DNA of 64,000 nucleotides from NCBI RefSeq assembly GCF_011397635.1, contig NC_064767.1:1306501-1370500 (forward strand). Reading direction: 5' to 3'. Shown here piece by piece: positions 1-10,463 of this stretch. Position 1 is the stretch's first letter. Each line of letters opens with the position of its first letter. Under the pieces are notes generated by a model. That model made no database searches. It saw only the letters and a program-made list of their open reading frames with translations, and was not told the DNA's origin. Position numbers and translations under genes: made by a program. Source of the DNA: Epinephelus fuscoguttatus (taxonomy: Eukaryota > Chordata > Actinopteri > Perciformes > Serranidae).

Positions 1-935
1 GACACAAAGTACTGCTGTGTCCACGTGACATCACAGGTTTTTTAACCATATATTAACACAGTTCAGTCAGACAACTCATGTTTAAATGTTTATTTCAACA
101 GCAGAACATAGTTAGAGTTTGGCGTCTAGACTCTGGCCTCATCACTTCCCGCAGATATGTTTACATGAGATATTGGGAAATGATGATCAAACCTTTCCCC
201 CCCCAGCCGGAGCCTGCAGGTGGATGCTGGGGTGGAGGTGGGGCTGAAAGAGCGAGTGGCAGCACTGTTACGGGGCAACAGCAGCATAAGGGAGACTTGG
301 GAAGATTTTGCAGCTTAAATGTGGAGGGTGTGTTTGTAGATGACATATGGGGAGTGACGTATGACGTGCGTGTATGAATCAGTGCAGCTCGTGTTGACTG
401 CCTGAACTAGCTCGCAGGCATCGCTCCATTATATAATATTTTCAAATCTTACCTACCAAACTTCACAGATTTGGACTTTACAGATAATACATTTTAATTT
501 GAGTTCACTCTCATGGTGTGAAACCAGTAAAGAAACATGTCAAAGTGTTTGTCACCAGCAGGAGCCAGCCACTAACATTCAATTTAACTTTAAGTTATGT
601 CATTGTGCATGTTTCTTACAGTTATGTTATTGTTAATGATTTAATGTTAGAGGCTTTGAGGATGTCTCTGGTGGCGTCACGTTTTCTGTGTAAAACTCAA
701 AAACAAATCATTTGTAAATATTGAAAGCAACAATGTTCCAGCAGTTTGGGTGGAGTTGCTCCACTCTGAGGACGCTGCAGGCGGAGCCTCCATGGACGTG
801 CTCTGCAGGGTGTTTGTTAAAAGAAGCTTTTGACCATACCCATCACTGAAACAAAAGACAGAAAACAAAGAGAATATTAAAACTTTACCACAAAACATCA
901 AAACAAACTGCTGATGATCAGATCAGTTATAAGAG
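1..935 (-). repeat. Inverted segmental-duplication arm (3' block of gene A; partner 23780-24353)
   Basis: Read on the minus strand, this stretch matches the plus strand at about 23780-24353 almost base for base: the short terminal exon, the 3' flank and the run ending in the first bases of the window. The arm is interrupted by about 370 bp (roughly 61-430) that has no counterpart in the other arm, so something inserted here or was lost there. A third, more diverged copy of the block lies downstream of gene B at about 12040-12800. Apart from the terminal exon of gene A I see no gene in it. Confidence 0.8.
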
Positions 936-2956
936 CCTGGTCTCACTCTGAAGTCATCGAAATCTGGCGCTTGATCAGTGACTGACAGCGTCAGAAACCA
1001 ACGAAAAAGGCATCCTTTAATGTCAGCATGATATGCGGCCCGCTGCCGTTATAGTTTAACCACGCCCAGCGACATCAGGGGGAAACGCGACGGGACAAGG
1101 ATGAAAGTTAAGGCGGCGAAAGTCCAAGTGGGGCGGGGCGGTGGATGGGTCCAACAGACACTGACTTTCACCTGAGTCTCACATCTTCAGGTCTCAGTCC
1201 GGTTGCTTTGTGCACCAAAACAACCGGACTGAGACCTTCTTGAAGAGGTGGTCTCAGTCCGGTTCCAAAGGAACTCTGGTGCGGTTGGTTTGTGGTGAGA
1301 AGGTGTTGCGACCTGGATGTGAAGCAACTGCAGTCACATGACACATTGTTTGGGTTAAACATGAGCATGTTACAGTCCTGGAGGATTATTAATGTGCACC
1401 TCCTCCTGTACTGCCTTAATATGCACATTCAGCACATCCAATGCATCAAAACATTGTTTTCTAGTTGGAGCCGCGTTTGCCTCGTTTTCAAACTGTATGC
1501 TTTGACTAAAATGAACAATGACAGCAATATAGTCCACGATGAGCAGCGCTAAAATCAACCTGCGTAGTTGTCCCTCCATTGTGACATTAGAAAGTGTCAC
1601 ATTTATCTTGCAAGTGTACTCTTCTTCAACGTTTGCTTTACTTCCTGGATTTTTCCCACATGGAAATTCTGACCAATCAAGAGCAGCTTTCTCACACAAG
1701 GCATTTGATCTGGTCCTCTTGTAAATGCTGCCGTGAGAACACCAACCAACTCTAGGCAATTATACAACTTTGGAACAACATGAGTCCCTGATTCAGACCA
1801 GAGGAGACCACTCTAGGGCTGACAGCAGCCTGAGACTTCAGGCTCCAGCTGCAGCTGACACTGTTAGGAACGTTTACACTGTTGATTTAGAAGACTACAC
1901 TGCAGTTCAAGTTTGTTGCTGCAGCAGCTGATCACAGCACAGTTAGATTGGTTTTGATGATTTACATGTTACACATATACATGTACATATGTACACAGTG
2001 ATGTAATATAATTATCCATGTTAGCAGCGTCACTCTCTGGAGGGAAACATCAGCCTTTTAGCATTTTGCTCAAAGCAACACGTTCTCATCCCAGCACCTA
2101 AAACTATGACACTCCAGGCACCCTACTGCATCTGTTTTGGACATTCATGGACGGCATATCAATTTATCGAGAGACAACGTCCAAGGTACCCTGGGTGTGT
2201 TGGTTGTTGACGTTCTGGGACGCCGTGTCAACTTCAGCCTGTTTCATGCATTGTCTGTTTTCAAAATACACTTCTGTTTTCACAGGAAATGTACAGTTTG
2301 ATACAGTCCATTAAATTCTGCTGTGAGCCGACCTGAAGTCAGTTTTAAGTCACCTGATTCTTCTTTTTTATTTCCGCCCAAAGCGCCTGAGATGATGTTT
2401 CCTGCAATGGATCCTTTGTCATCATCTCCATCCAAAATGTCTGAGGCGATGTCTTTTACCATGGATATTACCTTGTTGTCACCTCCATCGCCTTTATCTT
2501 CTTCATCATCCCCAGGTTTCTTAAAGAAGTCCTTGATCTCATTCTCTGCAGAACAAAGAGCAGTGAGTTGGTCAGCACCTGGAGAGGTCACACTGTGATA
2601 TACAGGTAGAAGCCTCCAGTGATATTTGAATGGCACCGTGGGGCCCCACACAGAGGCCTCTGTGGGAACCAGTATGATGACACAAACTATTTCAGGTTGT
2701 AAAATCAGTGACAGGAAGTTGCTCTTTCAGGTTCTCTTTCAGTACTTCCTGTGAAAACAGCAGCAGTTGTAGATTCGACCTGCCTGACACTGAAAACATC
2801 TGATCCTCCCAGGAGCGTCACGCTGATACTTTTCATTTCATATAACGGAGGCAACGTCAGCGAAGAGCCTGAGAATAAAAGTGACCTCTGCTCAGATCCT
2901 TCATCACCTCTGAACTCACACTTTAAATGCTCCGTTCATTTCTGTCCTTTTTTATT

Positions 2957-3006
<50 letters not shown>

Positions 3007-3263
3007 TCATATCTTTGGAAACTTTCTACTCGAGTGTTTCAAACAAACTCCTGCCTGTTTGATAAAAGCTATAAACACTTCCTCTGAGTGCTCTCTGCTT
3101 TAACAAAGTCACAAATAAACGTCTGTATCTTTAAACCTCAAACAGGATCTGATCTCTGACTGATTTTAGAAATGACACTCACCTGCTTTTTCATCATGAT
3201 TTTTTTGCCAGCATCAGCAGCAGCGTCCTCCAAGGAATCACCTATATTCTTAAAAAATGCCAT
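817..3263 (-). CDS. Unrecognised small gene A (3-exon model, reading frame doubtful)
   Basis: I do not recognise this protein. The model is exon 1 at 3263-3183 (starts MAFFKNIGDSLEDAAADAGK), exon 2 at 2545-2354 (acidic/basic, with KDIASDILDG and GSIAGNIISGALGG) and terminal exon at 845-817 (VMGMVKSFF then stop). Donor and acceptor dinucleotides are present at each junction, and promoter, intron and exon positions match genes B and C. Exon 1 ends in phase 0 (AAG CAG then GTGAGT) because its A-run has five bases where gene B has six, whereas exon 2 needs phase 1 entry. Either the gene carries a one-base deletion, or splicing uses the AG two bases further in (exon 2 from 2543), which restores frame. 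The exon homologous to gene B exon 3 is missing and a dispersed repeat (R1) lies there instead. No signal peptide or membrane segment is visible. It may be a pseudogene. Confidence 0.45.
936..1168 (-). repeat. R1 dispersed repeat, right half
   Basis: Begins with the family end CCTGGTCTCACTCTGAAGTC and runs to the segment ending near the 'ccaacagacactgactttcacc' block. It joins the conserved 3' end of gene A at exactly the place where gene B has its third coding exon. The same junction is found in gene C at 23778. Confidence 0.75.
1181..1810. mobile_element. Probable small DNA transposon with foldback end
   Basis: Perfect 17-bp inverted arms at 1189-1205 and 1221-1237 (AGGTCTCAGTCCGGTTG and its complement) flank a 15-nt loop, and a third direct copy of GGTCTCAGTCCGGTT follows at 1250-1264. 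The other edge near 1790-1810 carries a related 'gaccagaggagacca' sequence. A 129-codon open frame inside (1370-1759, minus) resembles nothing I know and is taken as chance. It lies in the last intron of gene A. Confidence 0.45.
2078..2313 (+). repeat. R1 dispersed repeat, left half
   Basis: Starts with the family edge GTTCTCATCCCA and contains the diagnostic 'ccaaggtaccctgggtgtgttggt' region and the 'acacttctgttttcacagg' region. It ends abruptly against the gene A intron that follows exon 2. Confidence 0.75.
2956..3005 (+). repeat. (ATT)n microsatellite
   Basis: About 16 tandem ATT units in intron 1 of gene A. The introns of B and C lack it. Confidence 0.95.
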
Positions 3264-3321
3264 TGTGTCAAGTGTGTGCTGAGTGTGTTGAGAGTGTGTT
3301 TCTAGGTGGAGGAGGTTTGGT

Positions 3322-3426
3322 CTTATAGCAGCAGGTGTCCCTGCAGGTGACGCCTCTCTGGTCTCGCTCTGTTGAGGAATCAGGTGTCGCTGCAGGGTCG
3401 ACCTGTCTCACAGCTCGGTGACGTCA
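3322..3426 (-). promoter_or_regulatory. Gene A core promoter: CRE-type palindrome plus TATA box
   Basis: On the minus strand a TATAAG box lies at 3327-3322, 59 bp before the gene A ATG, and a perfect TGACGTCA palindrome (the CREB/ATF recognition sequence) lies at 3419-3426. The whole block from the palindrome to the ATG is shared with genes B and C. Activity is inferred from conservation and spacing only. Confidence 0.6.
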
Positions 3427-3537
3427 CTGCAGCAGCACAGTGCGTGTGTCAGGAACTTAAAAGGGGCAAAAAGTGAAATCGTTCCACCCCCACTCGCCTC
3501 GCAGCACCTCCACGGACTATTACATCCAGACGGTCCC

Positions 3538-3740
3538 GGTGTTTCCTCCTCAGGCTCCACTTCACTCAGCTGCCCGATAAACCCGCTGCTTCTTCCCACT
3601 TTAACCTGAATAACAAATCAGGGCTCGGTGCTCCGGTTGGATCCAAACGGAGAGCCGGGGCTAACGTTAGCTGGGAAGCTAGCGGAGGCTAACTGGCTGT
3701 GCTGGCAGCTGAGTGAAGTGGAGCCTGAGGAGGAAGCACC
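3538..3740. repeat. 37-bp inverted repeat
   Basis: The arm at 3538-3574 (core TCCTCCTCAGGCTCCACTTC) is the reverse complement of 3704-3740 with a single mismatch, separated by 129 bp. The region could fold into a long stem or mark the two ends of a small element. Confidence 0.85.
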
Positions 3741-3932
3741 GGTTAGCCCCGGTTTCACTACAGGCAGATTCACTCGCTACAGGGGCGAGGAAATAAAACC
3801 TGAACACCCAACTTAGTTTGGCTTAGTTTGGCAGTTAGCGATGTCTTTCACTCACTCTCAGTCTCACTGTGTTTCGCTATTCCCTGCTTTCCTGTTAGCA
3901 TTAGCACTACTCCGCTGCCACACTAACGTCCC

Positions 3933-3994
3933 TACTCTTCTCCGTGAGCCGGAGCCACGAGCCCATGAGCCCGTCAGGCTCACGGAGAAGAGTA
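3933..3994. repeat. Perfect 18-bp inverted repeat
   Basis: TACTCTTCTCCGTGAGCC at 3933-3950 pairs with 3977-3994 across a 26-nt loop. A related 'ctcacggagaagagtag' sequence recurs near 52190-52210 outside any palindrome. Confidence 0.9.
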
Positions 3995-4079
3995 CAATCT
4001 AGAAATGATGAATTTCGCTTATTGCCCCTTTAATTTATTTTGCATGAAAACACACACGAGTCAGTCTGCAGGTTAGTGA

Positions 4080-4310
4080 GCACTGACTGCAGAGACTGTG
4101 TGTGTGTGTGTGTGTTGGTTCTTTGTTCAGCGTCCTCCCTTCAAAGGAATTTAAAAAACGCTGCCTGGCTCATCACAACACTTTTATTTATCTTCACATG
4201 AACACCCTTCGACAAAGAGTGTGAATAAAAACGATTATTAATTGGCGAGTGAAGATGTGTTTTTATAGAAAAACACATCTTCACTTTTTGTAGAGATACT
4301 GAATGTTCAG
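4080..4310 (-). repeat. Inverted duplicate of 20100-20275
   Basis: The sequence around 'ggaatttaaaaaacgctgcctggctcatcacaac' and its flank matches the opposite strand upstream of gene C. With the 3' arms (1-935 and 23780-24353) this brackets genes A and C as inverted duplicates with both flanks included. Confidence 0.8.
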
Positions 4311-5152
4311 ACCCACTGATAATAACTCTGGGGAGATCTGAAGATGTAGAGAAACTAAAACAGTACAACCTGGCGTATAATATGATGTCATCACTGCAAA
4401 AAGGTTAGCAGTATTTTATATACACCCTTTAACTGTTAGTAAACAGTGTGACGTGTTTTGGTGGGCGGGGCTTAACTGGAGGCAAAACAATTCTCCACAG
4501 ACATTAGCTAGCGCTAGCTAACAAGTTCTGTTGTCTTCTTTTAGACAATGATACAAGTCTCTGAATCGTGTGTGCACTCTGGTACTTGGGAGCGTTGATA
4601 AACTGGGAGCGCTGTCTGAATGTAGCGCTGGGTTATCCAGAGCAGCGCACTCTCAGAGTGGCAGAGCGCACTCTGGACACTCTGTCTGTGGAGACGGAGC
4701 AGCAGAGCGCCGAGCGGAGTGAATGTGTGATTAACTTAACCGTTGGTTCATTCATGTAGAAATATAACGCTGCGTTTCTTCCACCAACAGGGCTCTCATT
4801 TTAGTGTAGAGCGTCAGACTGAATTTACCAACGCACCATGTCAGGTCACTCACTCTCCGGGACCGCCAGTGTTACTTGAATAAGTAAACACTGACCAACG
4901 GGACCAGACTGGCCGACCCGTATGCTCTCACTCAGTGGATGGATGATGTCACAGGAAGCCAATCTTACAAAGGAGGACCACACTTGTTTGTTTTGCTATG
5001 GAAGCTAACGTTAGCTAATGTGCTAAAAAGTTAGCGTTGCAGAGAAATCCAATCTTCCTCTTAATCCCTCCCCAGTTTCTGATGAGGTGGACATGATAAC
5101 CCTTAATACACATAACCTTATTCATCCCTACAACAGGAAATACTTTTTCCCT

Positions 5153-5221
5153 AACCTGGGCTGCTGCAGCTAAAGCCTTGTCCATAACAGGGCCTGCTTT
5201 ATCCACTAACCCACCACCCTA
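5153..5221 (-). mobile_element. Truncated tRNA-derived SINE at duplication edge
   Basis: Carries only the 'ctgggctgctgcagctaaagcc' to 'taacccaccaccc' part of the SINE that is complete at 13131-13308. The left edge of duplication unit 1 falls inside the SINE body. Confidence 0.75.
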
Positions 5222-7414
5222 TTGGCTAGTATTTTGTTGGCTAAAGTTGACATGCAGTCTTGTCAAACTGTTCGGTAACAGCTGATATTCCCCGAGATAA
5301 GCTCTCATTGTTTTCCTTTTGTGCAACAAGTGATGTCATTCAGGAGGCTACAACATCAAGTGATGACATGACTTACTGTACACATGTGATAAGGCACCCT
5401 GTCTTGTGTGTGCACCCTCTTCTTGCTGCAGTCAGATCACCTGTATCTCACCCAGATACAGCAATGCTATTTTCTGATTGGCTGATGAGTAGCTGTGTCT
5501 TATTTGTATTGGCTGGGGCGTGGCACGCTCTTGTTGAGCTCTACGGTACCCACAGCGTCTTGTAACACCTTCCACTGCATATACAGCAGTGTAACTTGGT
5601 GGGCGTTATCATAATAATTTTTTCATGCATGAGAAATACCCGGTGTGGCGAGGGAGAGTGTGAAAATGTTAAAATGCATGTCACACTCTCAAAGTGTGAG
5701 ACTTGAGAGCCCTGCAACACCGACTTCCAGGGTCAAAGTCAGGTCAAACCATCCACCCCCCCCCCTTAACCTGCCTTACTGTCCTGCTGCGTTTCTCCCT
5801 GACACCACTGCGTATCTTACCAACATTACAGGACGTGTTTCATGTGCATGCTGACTGCAGGTTTCCACCAGAGATGAACTGAATGTTCATTTTACTACAG
5901 TGAGACGTCTCCAGTGTTGTTTCTGTGAATTTGGCAGTACATCCAACCAGCCACACCAGCTCAGGACGTCTACACTCTCAGGATCGTCTGAGAGCAGCCA
6001 CCTCAAACAGCTGGTTTGCACAACCAAAAAACTTCAGCACAAACCGTCAGAACCGTCTCAGGGAAGCTCATCTGCTCGTCGTCCTCACCAGGGGCTCGAC
6101 CTGACAGCAGTTGAGTGGGCAGCTGCTCACTGTCGATGGCGTCGATGGCGTGTATAAACAGCATGGTATTGTGATATTTTTGTGGGGCAATTTGTTATTG
6201 TTGTCACAGTGACAAGTTTAGATTGTTTTATTATACAAATTATTAATATAACAAATACAAATTCAACAGACTAATCACAGCATATTTAACTCTCCTTAAA
6301 CCTGTGAAAAATGGAAACAAAAAAAGTGTGTTTACATTTCTGTTCAGTGTTAATATGTCTCTGCTTCAGTTAAAATCAGTCACTGTCACTTTAAGGCTGA
6401 AACTATGTGGATGTGTCAGAGCTTTCACCTGACAGACGAGTGTGATCAGAAGTTTTGTCTGATGAAACACTCAAAATAAAAACAGCCTCACAACAAAAGA
6501 CAAACCTGTTTGTCAGAGTGCGGCTGAAATATTTTAATGTGCTGCTTTATCTTCTTTGTTGAGCAGCAGAGGGGCGTGTCCACGTCATAAACTGAGTGAC
6601 AGCTGGATAATGACTTCATTTATACAAATGTAACGCCCAAATACTGGGCGAGGTTGGACACCAGTCAGGAGTCGTGGTTGTAGCTGTTTATAGAGTTTCA
6701 AAGTAAAGTGAAATCAGTGAGAGATGGAGAATCATCTATTTTCTGACGCTCGTCCAAGTCCAAGTCCTGGTGGCAGCACGGGGCCCAAACACCCGTCTCC
6801 TGAGGTCAGACAGGATGTATAATCCCTCCAGGGTGTTCTGGGTCTTCTGCCTCCAGAGCTCCTTACCGCCTTTAATGCAGAATTCAGATTACACAACATC
6901 AGCCCCACACACATACGAAGTCAAGAAAATGATGGGCGTCAGACACAATACTTGATCATTTTATCCCATTCAACGTCCCAGGGCCGTCTCCCTTCCAGCT
7001 CACTGTAGTTATAATGACGGGAGCAAAAGAGGTGACGAAGTATAAAGAGCAAGATGGATGGGTCAAACACAGAACTTTGATCCAGGAGACTGCAGTTCAT
7101 GTCTCGTAGCAACTTATTTCATTGACAAAAACTGCAACATTCTCTCCATGACAAAAACGTGACAAGCTAAAAATAGATCTTGACGATAAAAACTAAGACA
7201 GAATCTATGTTTCAACGAAAATGTTGGTGGTGGACTGTCAGACACTGAAAGCAGTGCTTGTAATTATCTTCAAATGCAGCATGAGGGACAGGCTGGGAAA
7301 CTCCAGTAAATAGTCTGCACCGCGATGTTTCAGTAGCCAGCAGAAACAGTCAGAGCGGAGCAGCGTCACACGTTGGTGCCAGTTGTGAGCTGTAATTCAG
7401 CAGTAAATAATCAG

Positions 7415-8115
7415 CCATGTTCTCATCCCAACTCCTCAAATATTGATGCTTGGCAGCGGATTTACACGTCAAACTATGATACTCCAGGCACCCTGCTGCG
7501 TCAGCTTTGGATGTTCAGAGATGGCGTGTTGATTCACGCTTGTTATAGCATCATCATCCTCACTGTGACCTCGTCACATGTCCACGTTTGGTCATGGACT
7601 TTCCACGTCCACATATGACGTCCAAGGTACCCTGGGTGTGTTGGTTGTTGATGTTCTGGGACGCCGTGTCAACTTCAGCCTGTTACATGCATTGTCTGTT
7701 TTCAAAATACACTTCTGTTTTCACAGGAAATGTACAGTTTGATACAGTCTCTTTCAAAATAAAAGCACCACATCGGTACAGCACCGCAAATTGACTTTTT
7801 TTTTTTCCTTCAACAACAAACGCACGTGGTTGGGTTTAGTAAAAAAGAGCAGGGTTTGGCTTTACAATCTTACAGGAAGTGAACACTGCTCCCCTGGGTG
7901 AAAGCCAGTGGTTGTTGGACTCATCAACCACCCCTAACCCTACTCAGAATTTCACCGCCACAACTTTCCTTCTTGTCCGGCCACATTTCCCTGACACTGA
8001 CAGGCGCCGTTAAACCAAAAGTTGACATGAAAGGACATCTTTTTTCATTGGTGTCTGACGCCAGAAGTCACTGACCAAGCGTCGGTATCTGAAGATTTCA
8101 GAGTGAGACCAGGTT
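7415..8115 (+). repeat. R1 dispersed repeat, near full length
   Basis: Runs from the GTTCTCATCCCAAC edge to GAGTGAGACCAGG. It is the longest copy in the window and is useful as the reference for the family. The edges are imperfect inverted repeats of one another (TTCTCATCCC against TCTCACTC), which suggests a non-autonomous DNA element of about 700 bp. No coding capacity is seen. Confidence 0.7.
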
Positions 8116-8483
8116 GTCACATCTTACACTGAACATGTACTGAACAACAACAACAATGGACATGAAATACGTTCATATTCTGTAGGTTATATTTTAATGT
8201 TTCACCACTTTGGATACACAGAGTTGTGAAATGTCCCTGGTGTCACTGTACAGCACTGAATCTCAATAGTTAACGACTCATTGTGTTTTCTAATTAAAAA
8301 TCTTAAGTAAAGAGACTTTCTCATGGAGGTGGTAACCGTGGCAACCTTCCATCACCTCTCAGGTATTTGCATCTCAGAGCATCAAACACATTTTCTTTTT
8401 TCACATGTCATGCCAGGTCACGTCACGTTGGCAACAAGATACACGTGTCATTATTGTTGGGTGTGACCGTCCCAACACATAAT

Positions 8484-8486
<3 letters not shown>

Positions 8487-8536
<50 letters not shown>
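8487..8536 (+). repeat. (CA)n microsatellite upstream of gene B
   Basis: About 25 CA dinucleotides about 100 bp before the CRE-type site. A shorter tract occupies the matching position in unit 2 at 17826-17866. Confidence 0.95.
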
Positions 8537-8538
<2 letters not shown>

Positions 8539-8632
8539 CGGTTGATTGTCCCGGGGCAACACCTGTACTCAGCCACCAGACACCTGATCCTCCTCCAACA
8601 TCCAGCTTCTGACACTCACTGTGCTGTTGCAG

Positions 8633-8724
8633 TGACGTCACAGAGCTGTGATACAGACCGACCTGATTGCTCAACAGGGCGAGACCAGAGAGGCGTCACC
8701 TGCAGGGACACACGCTGCTATAAG
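8633..8724 (+). promoter_or_regulatory. Gene B core promoter: TGACGTCA plus TATAAG
   Basis: TGACGTCA lies at 8633-8640 and TATAAG at 8719-8724, with the ATG 59 bp after the TATA box. Between them runs a block (including AGGCGTCACCTGCAGGGACA) almost unchanged in genes A and C. A cAMP/ATF-responsive, TATA-driven promoter is inferred. Confidence 0.65.
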
Positions 8725-8782
8725 GCCAAACCTCCTCCACCCAGAAACACACTCTCAACACACTTATCACACACTCAACACC

Positions 8783-10376
8783 ATGTTTAAAGCTTTGGGG
8801 AAAATCGCCGGGGATGATGTGGTCAACGACTGCATGACGGAAATCGCCATTAAAAAAGCAGGTGAGTGTCGTTTCTAAAATCAGTCAGAGATCAGATCCT
8901 GTTTGAGATTTAAAGATACAGAAGTTTATTTGTGACTTTGTTAAAGCAGAGGGCACTCAGAGGAAGTGTTTATAGCTTTTATCAAACAGGCAGGAGTTTG
9001 TTTGAAACTTTCCAAAGACACTAAATAATAAGAGTGAGGCTGAATTTGGGGTGTAAAATGTTAATTACATATTTGATTTGTTGGGTTTCCCTTAGTGACA
9101 GTAAGACATGTCTGGACTTAAAGTGGGAACAAGCCAATAAACGATTTTCAGGATGTATAGATTATTTTCAGACAATGTGGAACAGTTATATTTTTAATAA
9201 GATATATTTTAATAAGACCTATTATCATTTTTCACATTTAAAGTTCGAGGATTTCTTGAATCTAAATGTGTTCATTCTTTTAAAATTTCAACATTTAATT
9301 TTACATTTAAATTATTTTGAAATTGTTACACCCCACCCTTGGGCGGCCCCAAAATAAACATAAGACACTTTTAAATGGGATTTATTAACAAAAATCATGC
9401 AAACAAGTAAAAAAAAAAAAAAATCAGTAAATATGAACAACTCTCTCTCAAATCCAGAAACCAGAGTGTTGGAACTCAAATTTGTGATGTCCTCAGGTAT
9501 AAACAATGGAGCTGCTCCATAGACAGTGAATAGTGAAAGATGTTATAGATGACAGACCAAAGAGTCGCGATGAGTTGAAACAAGCAACTACTGTCAACGC
9601 TCTGTTCTGTAACGTAGTAAAGAGCTGCCAGTCCACAGGAAGTGACCACCATGAGACGGCGTATCATCTCTAGTCAACGACTCTCTGCGCTTCTGATCTG
9701 TAACGTTGACAGGAAGTGACCGCCATGAGACGGCGTATCATCTCTAGTCAACAACTCTCTGTGCTTCTGATCTGTAACGTTGACAGGAAGTGACCACCAT
9801 GAGACGGCGTATCATCTCTAGTCGACTCTCTGTGCTTCTGATCTGTAACGCCGACAGGAAGTGACCACCATGAGACGGCGATCATCTCTAGTCAACGACT
9901 TCGCGCTTCTGATCTGTAACGTTGACAGGAAGTGACCGCCATGAGACGGCGTATCATCTCTAGTCAACAACTCTCTGTGCTTCTGATCTGTAACGTTGAC
10001 AGGAAGTGACCGCCATGAGACGGCGTATCATCTCTAGTCAACGACTCTCTGTGCTTCTGATCTGTAACGTTGACAGGAAGTGACCGCCATGAGACGGTGT
10101 ATCATCTCTAGTCAACAACTCTCTGTGCTTCTGATCTGTAACGTTGACAGGAAGTGACCGCCATGAGACGGTCATGAAACACATGAAATATCTGATCGTT
10201 GACAAAGACCAAGGCCCTATGACATCACAAGTTTGAGACTTACTTTTGTGGTTTTATGTCTTTATGAGAGAATCACTCATATTCACAAATGTTGACTAAA
10301 CTTTGGTCGGCCATGGAAATAATGTATCGGAGTTCTTAACTGTTTCTGTCATTATACTGGTTCCCACAAAGGCCGC

Positions 10377-10463
<87 letters not shown>

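Larger units (their letters stand above)
3427..5152. other. Gene-free interval with foldback sequences
   Basis: No credible exon. It holds a 37-bp inverted repeat (3538-3574 with 3704-3740, one mismatch), a perfect 18-bp inverted repeat (3933-3950 with 3977-3994), a short (TG)n near 4096-4116 and a block at about 4080-4310 that recurs inverted at about 20100-20275. Palindromic GCTAACGTTAGC-type words occur near 3660 and 5000. Confidence 0.7.
5153..8610 (+). repeat. Segmental duplication unit 1 (upstream of gene B)
   Basis: Blocks of this interval recur at 13238-17921. Block a (5153-5755) matches 13238-13842 at a constant offset of 8085 with near identity, including a 101-codon open frame (5260-5565) whose translation is identical in both copies. 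Block c (5757-6070) corresponds to 15199-15535, block b (about 6024-7367) to 13846-15198, and block d (7786-8262) to 15538-16032. Block e (8290-8604) corresponds to about 17615-17921. Blocks b and c are in opposite order in the two units. The open frames look like passengers on repeats and I would not call genes from them. Confidence 0.85.

Noticed and set aside
1370..1759. 129-codon frame on the minus strand in the gene A intron
   Set aside because: Entirely inside a probable small DNA transposon, with no transposase motif.
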